Source: JBBRVW01 sp963784645
GTDB lineage: Bacteria > Actinomycetota > Actinomycetes > JACCUZ01
Assembly (NCBI GenBank): GCA_963784645.1
Contig: CAWARY010000005.1
Span: forward strand, 682,001 to 746,000
Length of the DNA stretch: 64,000 nt
Direction of reading: 5' to 3'
Part shown: piece after piece, positions 8,824-17,433 of the stretch
Layout: the number at the start of each line of letters is the position of its first letter
Numbering within the stretch: the stretch's first letter is position 1
Notes under the pieces: model-generated
The model's database searches: none
Told to the model about the DNA's origin: nothing
Seen by the model: only the letters and a program-made list of their open reading frames with translations
Translations under genes and position numbers: made by a program

Positions 8824-9542
8824 CCTGTCCCGGCCCGTCGCCGATGGTCGCGCTCGTGGTGGCGAACCGCACCGACGCCGACCCGGGGTACGTGGGTGAT
8901 CGGCTCGCCGCGCGGGGGTTCGGGCTGCGCATCGCACTGCGTGAAGACGGTGTCCCCGCTCTGCACGATGCCGGCCACGTCGACCTCCTGCTGCTGCTCG
9001 GGTCCGAATGGTCGGTCCACTCACCGGTCGCACCCGTCGCGCTGGCTGCCGAGTCTGCGCTGGTACGCGACGCGGTGGCGACCGGACGTCCGGTGCTCGG
9101 CCTCTGCTACGGCGCGCAGCTCGTCGCACACGCCCTCGGAGGAGACGTCGCGAGGGCCGCGGCGCCGGAGGCCGGCCCGGTGACCGTCGACACGGTCGAC
9201 CCGGACCTCGTTCCCACCGGGCCGTGGACCGCTTTCCACCTCGACTCCCTCACCCCGCCCCCCGACGCCGAGGTGGTGGCCCGCAACGACTGCGGCGTGC
9301 AGGCGTTCGTGCTCCCCGGCGTGCTGGGGGTGCAGTTCCACCCCGAGGTGGGACCGCGGGTGCTGGCCGGCTGGGCGGCGCGGTTCCCGGATCTGCTGGC
9401 CGACGCAGGCATCGACGCCGAGACGCTCGTCGCCGGCGCCGAGCATCGCGAGCAGGCGTCCCGGGATGCGGCGTACACCCTGGTCGACGTCTTCCTGGCG
9501 CGCAACCGCGCCCGGCTGCCGGACGTCGCTGACCGCTCCTGA
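8820..9542 (+). CDS. Class I glutamine amidotransferase-like protein
   Basis: A 240-residue stand-alone class I GATase domain. The nucleophile is in GLCYGAQ (about Cys99) and the His-Glu pair in VQFHPEV. It is the last gene of the microcompartment operon, with a GTGA overlap to the regulator and only 2 bp before the stop of the convergent reactivase. No synthetase partner is visible. Gamma-glutamyl-amine hydrolysis (as in PuuD-type or alaninol/isopropylamine pathways) would fit an amine-catabolic locus, but this is inference. Its C-terminal 40 residues are variable. Confidence 0.8.
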   Translation: MTCPGPSPMVALVVANRTDADPGYVGDRLAARGFGLRIALREDGVPALHDAGHVDLLLLLGSEWSVHSPVAPVALAAESALVRDAVATGRPVLGLCYGAQLVAHALGGDVARAAAPEAGPVTVDTVDPDLVPTGPWTAFHLDSLTPPPDAEVVARNDCGVQAFVLPGVLGVQFHPEVGPRVLAGWAARFPDLLADAGIDAETLVAGAEHREQASRDAAYTLVDVFLARNRARLPDVADRS

Positions 9543-9544
9543 GG

Positions 9545-11233
9545 TCAACCTGCCAGACCCGTGAGCAGACCCCAGGCGACGCAGTACCGGTGCCCCAGGA
9601 CGCCGGCGGCGTCTCCGCGGCCGACGGCAGTGCCGGCTGGCAGAGCTCCGGTGACGGCCGCGAGCACCTCGTCGTCACCCGCTGGACCACCCACGACCAC
9701 GACGGTCCGCGGCGCGACATCCAGCGTTCGGAGTGCACGGGCGACGTTGACGCCCAGCAGCTCGACCTTGAGCCGCAGCCGCAGCGCCCGCCACTCGCCC
9801 GGGGCCAGGGTGCGGTGGAACGGCAGCCAGCCGGCAGGCCCGCTGACGACCAGCGACCCGACGGCCTCGCGCGGCGTCGGCCGGTCCAGGAAGGTCCGGG
9901 TGCCGTCCTCGGCGAGGAGCACCTGCGGTGCCTCCACCCGGTGCGCCGGTCCGCGCTTCACGTGCTCGGCCGCCGCAGCCGTGATCCCGGCGAGTCCGGC
10001 CACCGACAGCGTCAGCAGCTCGCCGCCGCCGGCGGCGACGACCGCTGCACCTGCCGACACGGTGTCGACGGTTCCACCGCCCAGGTCGACGACGACCGCA
10101 TCAGGTGTCGCGCCCGGCGTCGTGAGCGCCCCCGCGCGGGCCGCCTCGGCCTCGGAGCCGGCCACCAGCACGGCCACCCCGAGCCGCTCGGCCAGTGCGG
10201 CCGACGGATCGGCACACGGTGTGTCGCCTCGCAGCGAGGCCACGGTGACCGGCCGACCCACGGTGCTGCGGCGGGCGAGCACCTGGGTCGAGACGTCGGC
10301 GAGGTCGACCGCCCAGAGGTCGTCGACGTCGTGCACCGTGAGCTCCGGGGGGAGCGCGTAGGAGCTGACCAGTCCGACCGGACCGGCGCGCAGGGCGGCG
10401 AGCCCGCTCGCGAACTCCTGCCTGCCGGCCCCCAGGTCCAGCCATCCGGCCGCACCCGCGGCTTCGGGCTCGCCCGGCGTGCCGAGCGCCACCACGGCGT
10501 TGGTGGCGTCGGACAGGCCGTCGGCCAGGGCGACCGCGTCGCCGAGCTCTGCCGGGTCCAGGGCGAGCAGCCGGCTCAGCCGCAACGGGTCGGCCAGCGA
10601 CCGCAGCGGCCGCCCGTCCGCAGCCACCTCGACCACGAGCAGCTCGGCCGCCAGCGCCGCGGGGACGTCCACCTCGTCGACGACGGGGACCGCCGTCGGG
10701 AGCCGGTTCGCGACCAGTACCGCCTCGTCGTCGGCCAGTACGACCGCCGCCAGTCGTCCGGCCCTGGCGAGCGGCTGAAGGAGGTCGACGGCCGCACGGA
10801 AGCCGGTGCCGGCCGGCACCACCGCGACGAGCGGGTCCGCACCGTCCGGTGCGCTGCCGGGTACCAGGAGGTGTGGCCGGCCGACGGCCGCGCCGGACCC
10901 GCCCGCGGTGCCCGAGCCGACCGCGACGACGCGGAGCCGGCCGGTGCCCGGGCGGCTCTCAGGCAGCGCGGCAGTCCCGGTGTGGACCGGACGGAGCGGG
11001 GCGGCGGCGGCCCGCTCGACCCGGACGTCGTGCTGTCGTTCCAGCCGCCGCACCAGGGCGACCGCGCCGTCCAGGCTCGCGGTGGATCCCTTGGCCCGCC
11101 GGGTCGGCGCCCGTCCGGCGCCGATCAGGCGGACGCCGAGGGGTGTGAGCAGGCCGAGGACGATCTCGGTCGTCGAGTTGCCGACGTCGATGCCGGCCGC
11201 GACGATGCCTCGTCCGGCCGTCTCGGGGCTCAC
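9545..11233 (-). CDS. Diol/glycerol dehydratase reactivase, large subunit (PduG/DdrA-like)
   Basis: A 562-residue ASKHA-fold ATPase that removes damaged cobalamin from B12-dependent diol dehydratase. The phosphate-1 loop is GIDVGNSTTEIVLG (about residues 14-27). It also has the family's RRAKGSTASLDGAVALV segment and a second ATPase signature, VVVDLGGGTVD. It overlaps the small-subunit gene by 4 bp. A partner small subunit (PduH type) is not visible in the window. It is somewhat shorter than enteric PduG (about 610 residues). The stop is 2 bp from the end of the convergent amidotransferase. Confidence 0.88.
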   Translation of the reverse strand: MSPETAGRGIVAAGIDVGNSTTEIVLGLLTPLGVRLIGAGRAPTRRAKGSTASLDGAVALVRRLERQHDVRVERAAAAPLRPVHTGTAALPESRPGTGRLRVVAVGSGTAGGSGAAVGRPHLLVPGSAPDGADPLVAVVPAGTGFRAAVDLLQPLARAGRLAAVVLADDEAVLVANRLPTAVPVVDEVDVPAALAAELLVVEVAADGRPLRSLADPLRLSRLLALDPAELGDAVALADGLSDATNAVVALGTPGEPEAAGAAGWLDLGAGRQEFASGLAALRAGPVGLVSSYALPPELTVHDVDDLWAVDLADVSTQVLARRSTVGRPVTVASLRGDTPCADPSAALAERLGVAVLVAGSEAEAARAGALTTPGATPDAVVVDLGGGTVDTVSAGAAVVAAGGGELLTLSVAGLAGITAAAAEHVKRGPAHRVEAPQVLLAEDGTRTFLDRPTPREAVGSLVVSGPAGWLPFHRTLAPGEWRALRLRLKVELLGVNVARALRTLDVAPRTVVVVGGPAGDDEVLAAVTGALPAGTAVGRGDAAGVLGHRYCVAWGLLTGLAG

Positions 11234-11586
11234 CGCAGCAGACCGCGCCGGGCGTAGACCTCGGCGGCTTCGCGCACCAGAGCGGCGCAGAGCGGTGCCG
11301 GCAGGGCATCCAGCCGAGTGGCCGTCTCGGCCAGGTCAGCCGCGGTGGACCGATGCGGACGCAGTGACTCGTAGAGAGCCATCACCTCCTGCTCGGAGAG
11401 CAGCGCCAGCTCCGCGGCACGGCGGAAGTTCACGGCCAGCTGGGGGTTGTCGTGCTGCTCGGCCACGCGGGCCTGGTGCGCCAAGGTCTCCGGGTGGATG
11501 CGCACGTCGTCGGCGGCGAGCTCCTCGCGGGCCAGCCGGTCGACCGTGAGCTCGGCTGCGTCCCGGCCCGAGAAGGCGCGTGTCAT
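11230..11586 (-). CDS. Diol dehydratase small subunit (PduE-like)
   Basis: A 118-residue gamma subunit of the adenosylcobalamin-dependent dehydratase. Family segments are DDVRIHPETLAHQA, NFRRAAELALL and YESLRPHRST, near a C-terminal CAALVREAA. The protein begins almost directly at the conserved core (FSGRDAAELTVDRL). It lacks the ~40-residue N-terminal extension of enteric PduE. ATG 11586 overlaps the large/medium subunit stop, and its stop overlaps the reactivase start, indicating tight translational coupling. Confidence 0.9.
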   Translation of the reverse strand: MTRAFSGRDAAELTVDRLAREELAADDVRIHPETLAHQARVAEQHDNPQLAVNFRRAAELALLSEQEVMALYESLRPHRSTAADLAETATRLDALPAPLCAALVREAAEVYARRGLLR

Positions 11587-13819
11587 GGCGCCATCTCGAT
11601 GGTCTCGGGACCGGCCGCCCGGTCGACGCAGGCGCGTTCGAGCGCCACCAGGGAGATGACGCTGGTGTGGTAGCGCGCCTCGATCGCCTCGTCGGTGTAC
11701 GGGTTGCGAGCGGGCACCGGGGTGGCCCCCTTGGCGTGCCGGGCGGCGTTGGTCCCCAGAAGGCGGTAGAGATCAGGGGTGATCACCGGCGCCATGCTGT
11801 AGAGCTCGAGGTTGGCCAGCGGGGGCAGGTCCCGCCGATGGATGAGCGCCGTCCCCTTGCCCTGCAGACCGATGCCGATGCCGGACCCCGCCAGCCGCGC
11901 GGCCGTCAGCCCGACCATCCCGAGGTCGATGGTGGTGTTGACCCGCACGATCCGGGCGGTGCAGCCCTCTTCCTCCAGCCCGGCCAGCAGCTCGCGCAGC
12001 ACGTCCACGACGGGAAGGCCGGACAGCGTCCGCCAGACACTGCGCCCGACCCCGGGGGACAGCCCGATGACAACTTCGCGCGGGTCGCTGCCCGGCCCGG
12101 CCGACCCGACCACGGTCAGGTCGGCGCTGGCCCAGGCCGACTGGTCGGCCCGCAGGTCATCGACGCCGCGGGCCTGCCGGATGCCGTCGATCTCGGCCTG
12201 CCGCGCCGCGGTGGGCTCGTACCCGGTCCCCGGCCCCGCGTAGTCGTTCGGGTCGGTGACCAGGCTCAGCACGTTCATCTGCTCGTCGAAGATGGCCGCG
12301 GTCTGCAGGTGGTCGCCGTGCACCCGGGCGGCCAGCATGTCGAGGAGCCGGGTGGCCTCCTCGTCGTACCCGCACTCCTGCAGGGCGCGCGCCACCTCGA
12401 GGGAGCCGAGCCCGGAGCTGCGCACTGCCTGGGCGGCGCCGAGCACCACCATCGGGTCGGGGTCGCCGAGGTCCTTGGACCCCACCGCATCGATCGCCAG
12501 CTCCACGTGGTCGTCGGTGAAGTCGGCAAGCCCCAGCCAGCGGTAGACGTCGCGGCACGCCTCGGCCGCGCGCCGGCGCAGCCGGCCGACCTCGGCCGGC
12601 TGGGCGGTGCGCAGGCCGCCGTCGACGCCCCAGTCGCGCTGCATCGCCAGCCAGTCGTCGATGTCCTCCGCGTTCCACTGCGAGGGCCCGAACATGTTGT
12701 CGTAGCGCTGGATGGAACCGAAGCCGCTGCACACGTAGTCGCTGCCGGCGAGGAGGATCGGCAGCGTCCGCGACGTGCGGCGAACGTCCGACTCGGACAT
12801 CAGTGCGTCGTTGCCGGTGCAGGCCTCGAGGTTGCGGGCCATCACCATGAGGTTCTCGGCCATCATCTCCCGGACGCCGCGGGGGACCGAGCCGGCGACA
12901 CTGGCGCCGTCGATGCCGCCGTTCTGAACTCCTTGAACTCCGATCGCGCGGGCCAGGGACACGCAGCGAGACTCGAGGTAGAGCATCGAGCTGCGCGCGG
13001 CCCCGCCCATGAGGACCTCGGCACCGGCGCCGGAGGACACCCGCATCTTCACGCCGCGGCTGGCGTAGCCCGCGGCGAGAACCGCTTGCTGTAGGGCGTG
13101 TCGTCGCCGTCGACGAACACCGCCTCGGTGCCGTAGAGGCTCACCGTCTCGGCGTAGGAGACCAGGCCGCGGATGCCCATCTCCAGCTCCATCGCCTCCT
13201 CGACCGAGCACTGCACCAGCACCCCGGCCGAGCCGACGACCGACCCGATGGTCACGGCGACGGCGTTGGACGGCGCGTCGGCGAGCACCGGCACCGTCGT
13301 CTCGAGCTCGCGGAAGCCGTACGCCGCCGCGGTGGCTGCGTCGGCGGCGAGCAGCAGCGGGTCGTCGAGTCGGTTGGTGACGTGCGCCTGGTTGCTGGGG
13401 GTGCGCCGGGCCCGCATCTTGGTCATGGCCAGGCCGAGCTCGACCGGCCGCAGCAGCGCCACCACCTGCGCCAGCTTGGCCGGCGTCATCCCACTCGTGA
13501 GCCGGACCAGCTCCGCCCTCGGCACGGCGGGGTCGACGAACCGCCGGGCGAGCTCGACGTCCGGCAGCGCCATGGCCTCGGTGGCTACGGCCAGGTCGAT
13601 CCCGTGGGCGGCGATGATGGCGTCCAGCGAGTCGAAGTCGGCGGCCGCCCGACCGTCCATCTCGGCGACCACGCCGTCCCGCACCACGAGGGACGGCTCA
13701 GGGTCGTAGGGGCTGTGCAGCGCCACGAGCCCCAGCTCGGCGTCCTCGTGGGCGAAGCCGTCCAGGTTGACGCGCTGGGCGTCCATGAACCGGATCCGGC
13801 CCACCCGCTCGTCGCTCAT
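11583..13819 (-). pseudogene. Fused large-medium subunit of B12-dependent diol dehydratase (PduCD-like, one frameshift)
   Basis: Adenosylcobalamin enzyme turning 1,2-propanediol (or glycerol) into aldehyde, about 745 residues if intact. Residues 1-555 match the alpha chain: RRTPSNQAHVT (active-site His), RELETTV (Glu), YGTEAVF (Glu), VQGVQNG (Gln) and NDALMSESD (Asp). After GPGTGY a linker leads into a medium-subunit domain (EVVIGLSPGVGRS, GIGIGLQGKGTALIHRRDLPPL, NAARHAKG). Reading from 13819, the frame breaks at DDTPYSK. One G is missing next to 13084-13085, and the expected AVLAAGYASRG lies in the other frame. Fused subunits are known in actinobacteria. The medium-subunit N-terminal targeting extension of Pdu enzymes is absent. 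Confidence 0.85.
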
Positions 13820-14256
13820 CGGGTCGCGTCCGTGGAGCGAGCCGCAGCCGTGAAGACCGCCAGGCCGGCCGCGGCGCAGGCGACGTCCTGCTCGGCCGTG
13901 CCGCCGCTGACCCCGATGCCGGCCAGCACGACACCGTCCAGGGCGGGCGAGCCGGACCAGCAGGGCAGGCCGCCGCCGAAGACGACGTACCGGCCCCCGC
14001 CGTTGGCATGCAGGCCGGCGAGGGGGCCGCCCGGCACGGCCAGCGGAGCCAGCTCGCCGGTCGCGATCCGATGGGCCACGGCGGTGAAGGCCTTGTCGAC
14101 CGCGAGGGTGGGCCCGGCGATCTCGGCGCGGTCCATCCGCTGGAAGTGCACGAGGTGTCCGCCGGAGTCGACCACGGCCGCCGAGACGACCGCCCCGATC
14201 TCGGCGGCGAGCGACAGGGCGGCGTCAGTCATCCGGGCCGCCAGCGAGAGCGTCAT
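13816..14256 (-). CDS. GlcG/HbpS-family protein (PduO C-terminal domain-like)
   Basis: A 146-residue protein of the GlcG/HbpS fold, which is found fused to the adenosyltransferase PduO in Pdu loci and alone in dehydratase loci. Visible features are the GAVVSAAVVDSGGHLVHFQRMD opening with the family VVD-G-L pattern, the VDKAFTAVA helix and the GGLPCWSGSPALDGVVLAGIGVSGG C-terminal half. Haem or corrinoid binding is known for relatives. The stop overlaps the dehydratase start (ATGA). A GTG one codon upstream of ATG 14256 is an alternative start. Confidence 0.83.
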   Translation of the reverse strand: MTLSLAARMTDAALSLAAEIGAVVSAAVVDSGGHLVHFQRMDRAEIAGPTLAVDKAFTAVAHRIATGELAPLAVPGGPLAGLHANGGGRYVVFGGGLPCWSGSPALDGVVLAGIGVSGGTAEQDVACAAAGLAVFTAAARSTDATR

Positions 14257-14276
14257 CACGGCAGACACTGTGGCAG

Positions 14277-15374
14277 TCAGCGGGCCAGCAGGGGGAGCAG
14301 TTCCTCGACCGGTACGCCGTGCAGGACGTGACCGTCCCGGCCGAGGACCGTGTCCGCGACCAGCAGGGCGTTGAGCGCCGACTCCTCGGCTGCCTCGGCG
14401 ACCGCGTCGAACACGTGGTCCAGGGGTGACCCGTGCGTCCAGTACTGGCCCTCGACGACCGTGCGCACCCCGACGACGTCGGCCTCGCGAGGGATCTGCT
14501 GCGCCGTCGAGAAGGCCAGGAAGATCTCCCCCGAGCCGTCGTTGCCGACGCTCCCGACCCGGCCGAGCCCCACATCCACCCGCCGCGCGAGCCGCCGTAG
14601 CTGGTGCGGCAGCAGCGGCAGGTCGGTGGCCACGATCGCGATGCACGACCCCTCGTGGTGGCGCACCGGCATCCGGTCGGTCAGGAGGTGCCCGAGCGGC
14701 ACCCCGTCGACACGCAGCTGGCGCCGGGTCCCGAAGTTGCCGTTGAGCAGCACCCCGACGGTGTACGTCGTGCCGCCGACCTCCACCAGGCGGCTGGCCG
14801 TACCGATGCCGCCCTTGTAGTCGAACAGCTGCATGCCTGTGCCCGCCCCGACCGCGCCCTCCGGCACCGGACCCGTCGATGCGGAGCCGAGGGCCGCCTC
14901 GACATGCGCGGCCGTCAGAGCTGGAGCCAGGTTGTCGTTGAGGAACCCGTCGTCGCACTCGCCGACCACCGGCATCACGACGTCGTCGCGCCCGGCCGCA
15001 GGGTCGAGGCGCTGCACGTGGCGCACCACCGTGTCGTAGGCGATCCCGAGGTTGGCGGTGTCGCACAGGACGACCGGTGAGCCGAGCAGTCCCCACTCGT
15101 CGATGACCAGGTCGCCGGTCAGCACGCCGTAGCCGTTGAAGGTGCTGGTCGCGGCATACACGCGCTCCGTGAACGGGTTGCCGGCGTGCGGCCACAGGGC
15201 CGTCACGCCGGTCCGCAGCACGGGTGTGACCCCCTCGTCGGACCACACCGTCGTGTGCCCTACCCGCACGCCGGGCACGTCGGTGACCGCGTTCAGGCGC
15301 CCCGCAGGCAACCGGCCGACCACCAGGCCGAGGTCACGGGCGCGGGCACGGGGGGCGGGGGGTCCGGCGGGCAC
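14277..15374 (-). CDS. P1/S58-family aminopeptidase (DmpA-like, self-processing)
   Basis: N-terminal nucleophile hydrolase of the DmpA/BapA type, 365 residues. Family blocks are AVTDVPGVRVGH, GNPFTERVYAATSTFNGYG, ECDDGFLN and GAVGAGTGMQLFDYKGGIGTASR. The autocleavage/nucleophile site is EGSCIAIVATDLPLLPHQL (Ser at about residue 243 of this start). Such enzymes cleave D- or beta-amino N-terminal residues or amides. It is the first gene of the dehydratase operon (20 bp before the GlcG/HbpS gene). GTG 15374 is preferred over GTG 15380 because a TAGCCT -10 lies exactly 6 nt upstream, giving a leaderless transcript. Its metabolic role here is unknown. Confidence 0.88.
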   Translation of the reverse strand: MPAGPPAPRARARDLGLVVGRLPAGRLNAVTDVPGVRVGHTTVWSDEGVTPVLRTGVTALWPHAGNPFTERVYAATSTFNGYGVLTGDLVIDEWGLLGSPVVLCDTANLGIAYDTVVRHVQRLDPAAGRDDVVMPVVGECDDGFLNDNLAPALTAAHVEAALGSASTGPVPEGAVGAGTGMQLFDYKGGIGTASRLVEVGGTTYTVGVLLNGNFGTRRQLRVDGVPLGHLLTDRMPVRHHEGSCIAIVATDLPLLPHQLRRLARRVDVGLGRVGSVGNDGSGEIFLAFSTAQQIPREADVVGVRTVVEGQYWTHGSPLDHVFDAVAEAAEESALNALLVADTVLGRDGHVLHGVPVEELLPLLAR

Positions 15375-15380
15375 GCGCAC

Positions 15381-15386
15381 AGGCTA
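15381..15386 (-). promoter_or_regulatory. -10 element of probable leaderless promoter for the dehydratase operon
   Basis: Reading the minus strand, TAGCCT is followed by six bases and then GTG 15374. This is the spacing expected when the start codon is the transcription start. It would drive the five-gene operon from 15374 to 9545. Confidence 0.5.
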
Positions 15387-15446
15387 GGGCCCGGTCTCAC
15401 TCGGGACTCGGGAGGACCTGTCACTCGACCCCCGGCGGCGGGTCCG

Positions 15447-17387
15447 TCAGCCGCCCCAGGGCAGCGCGTCCGGTCCGCCCTCCTCCGCGGAGACTCGTTC
15501 CTCGGCCCGGATCACGTGCATCACCGCGTTGATCAGCGCGAGATGGGTGAAGGCCTGCGGGAAGTTCCCGAGATGCCGGCCGCTGTGCGGGTCGATCTCC
15601 TCGGCGTACAGCTCGAGCGGGCTGGCGTAGGCGAGCAGCCGCTCGCACAGCTTGCGGCCCTGCTCCAGCTCGCCGATCTCCACCAGCGCGGACACCAGCC
15701 AGAACGAGCAGATGGTGAAGCTGCCCTCCTCGCCGGCCAGTCCGTCGTCGGTCTCGGTCACCCGGTAGCGCAGCACCAGGCCGTCCACGGTGAGCTCGTC
15801 GGCGATCGCCCGCACGGTGGCCCGCACCCGCGGGTCGTCGGCCGGCAGGAACCGCATGAGGGGCAGCAGCAGCAGCGAGGCGTCGAGCGCGTCGGAGCCG
15901 TACCGCTGGACGAAGACGCCGCGCTCGTCGACGCCGTGCGCGCAGATGTCGGCGTGGATCTGGTCGGCCAGGGTCTGCCACTTGTCGGCGTACTGCGGTT
16001 CGTCGTGCATCCGGGCCAGCCGCGCGCCGCGGTCGAGGGCCACCCAGCACATCAGCTTGCTCGAGGTGAAGTGCTGCGGCTCCCCGCGCACCTCCCAGAT
16101 CCCCCGGTCCGGCTGCTCCCAGTGCTCGGCTGCCTGCTCCACCTGCCGTTTGAGCACGGGCCACAGCGACTCCGGCAGCTGCTCGCGGGACCGGGCGTGC
16201 AGGTACACCGAGTCCAGCACCGCACCCCAGACGTCGTGCTGGCGCTGGGAGTAGGCGCCGTTGCCGATCCGCACCGGGAAGGCGCCCTCGTAGCCGGACA
16301 GCTGCGGCAGCGAGCTCTCGACCAGCTCGCGCTCGCCACCCACGCCGTACATCACCTGCAGGTCCTCGCCGTCCCGGCAGGCGTCGGCCACGAAGTAGAA
16401 GAAGTCGTCCGCCTCACGGTCGAAGCCGAGGGTGTACAGCCCCCAGAGCGCGAACGTCGAGTCCCGCACCCAGGCGTAGCGGTAGTCCCAGTTGCGCTCC
16501 CCGCCGGGCGTCTCCGGCAGCGAGGTGGTGGCGGCCGCGAGCAGCGCACCGGTGGGGGCGTAGGTGAGGCCCTTGAGGGTGAGCGCGCTGCGCTGCAGGT
16601 AGCTGCGCCACGGGTGGTCCGGGAAGGTCCCGAGGGTGATCCACTGCCGCCAGTACTCCGACGTCCGGCGCAACCGCTGGTCGGCCTCCTCCATGTGGCG
16701 CGGCGGCGGGAGCGGCGACCAGGACAGCGCGACGAAGTGGCTCTCGCCCTCGACCATCCGGGTCCGGGCGTGCAGCCCCGGACCCTCGATGCCGGGCCGG
16801 AGGTCGGTGGTCAGCCGCAGCGTCACGTCCGAGCCCTCGGCGGTCGCCACGACCTCGCCGTACCCGTCGCCGGCGTACTGCCACACCGGCTCGCTCCGGC
16901 CGTAGTCGAGCACCGGCTCGCAGGTCATCGAGAGGTCGACCGAGCCGCTGACGCAGCGGACGATCCGCAGCAGGCAGTGCTCGGCGTCGTAGTCGGTGGG
17001 GGAGCGGCGGTGGGTGCGGGAGCGCTCGTCCACGTTGTGCCAGGGGCCCATCGTGAGCACGTCGCGCACCAGCATCCAGCCGGTCCGGGTCTGCCAGGTC
17101 GTCTCGACCATCAGGCTGCCGGGGAGGTATCGCCGGGCGGCCGGCACCATCTCGTCGTAGGGGCCGAGCCGGAACGCCCCGGCGCCGCGGTCGAGCAGCG
17201 CGCTGAACACGCTGGGCGAGTCCGGCCGCGGCAGGCACATCCACTCGACGGCGCCGCTCGGCGCGATCAGGCAGTTGACCTCGCAGTCGGCCAGGAAGGC
17301 ATAGTCGGCGATCGGCGGGAACGGGCTCCGCCCGCTCGGGTGGGCGGAGCCGAACCCGGCAGCGCCGGCATCCGGGGCCTGGGTCAT
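15447..17387 (-). CDS. Glycoside hydrolase family 15 (glucoamylase/trehalase-like)
   Basis: A 646-residue cytosolic alpha-glucan or trehalose hydrolase. The N-terminal super-beta-sandwich domain begins FPPIADYAFLADCEVNCLI. The (alpha/alpha)6 barrel includes RNWDYRYAWVRDSTFALW, with the catalytic acid region GVGGERELVESSLP. A second carboxylate lies in GEEGSFTICSFWLV. There is no signal peptide. Actinobacterial relatives include trehalases, so substrate is open. The stop lies 61 bp upstream of the dehydratase promoter; it is a separate transcription unit by function. Confidence 0.9.
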   Translation of the reverse strand: MTQAPDAGAAGFGSAHPSGRSPFPPIADYAFLADCEVNCLIAPSGAVEWMCLPRPDSPSVFSALLDRGAGAFRLGPYDEMVPAARRYLPGSLMVETTWQTRTGWMLVRDVLTMGPWHNVDERSRTHRRSPTDYDAEHCLLRIVRCVSGSVDLSMTCEPVLDYGRSEPVWQYAGDGYGEVVATAEGSDVTLRLTTDLRPGIEGPGLHARTRMVEGESHFVALSWSPLPPPRHMEEADQRLRRTSEYWRQWITLGTFPDHPWRSYLQRSALTLKGLTYAPTGALLAAATTSLPETPGGERNWDYRYAWVRDSTFALWGLYTLGFDREADDFFYFVADACRDGEDLQVMYGVGGERELVESSLPQLSGYEGAFPVRIGNGAYSQRQHDVWGAVLDSVYLHARSREQLPESLWPVLKRQVEQAAEHWEQPDRGIWEVRGEPQHFTSSKLMCWVALDRGARLARMHDEPQYADKWQTLADQIHADICAHGVDERGVFVQRYGSDALDASLLLLPLMRFLPADDPRVRATVRAIADELTVDGLVLRYRVTETDDGLAGEEGSFTICSFWLVSALVEIGELEQGRKLCERLLAYASPLELYAEEIDPHSGRHLGNFPQAFTHLALINAVMHVIRAEERVSAEEGGPDALPWGG

Positions 17388-17433
17388 GCACCGATCGTGG
17401 ACCCGGTTGCCGCGCGGCGCCAGAGGCCGGCGC

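Noticed and set aside
13080..13090. Programmed frameshift in the dehydratase gene
   Set aside because: There is no slippery heptamer or downstream pseudoknot at AGC-AAG-CGG, and three other genes in the island carry unrelated indels; mutation or sequence error is simpler.
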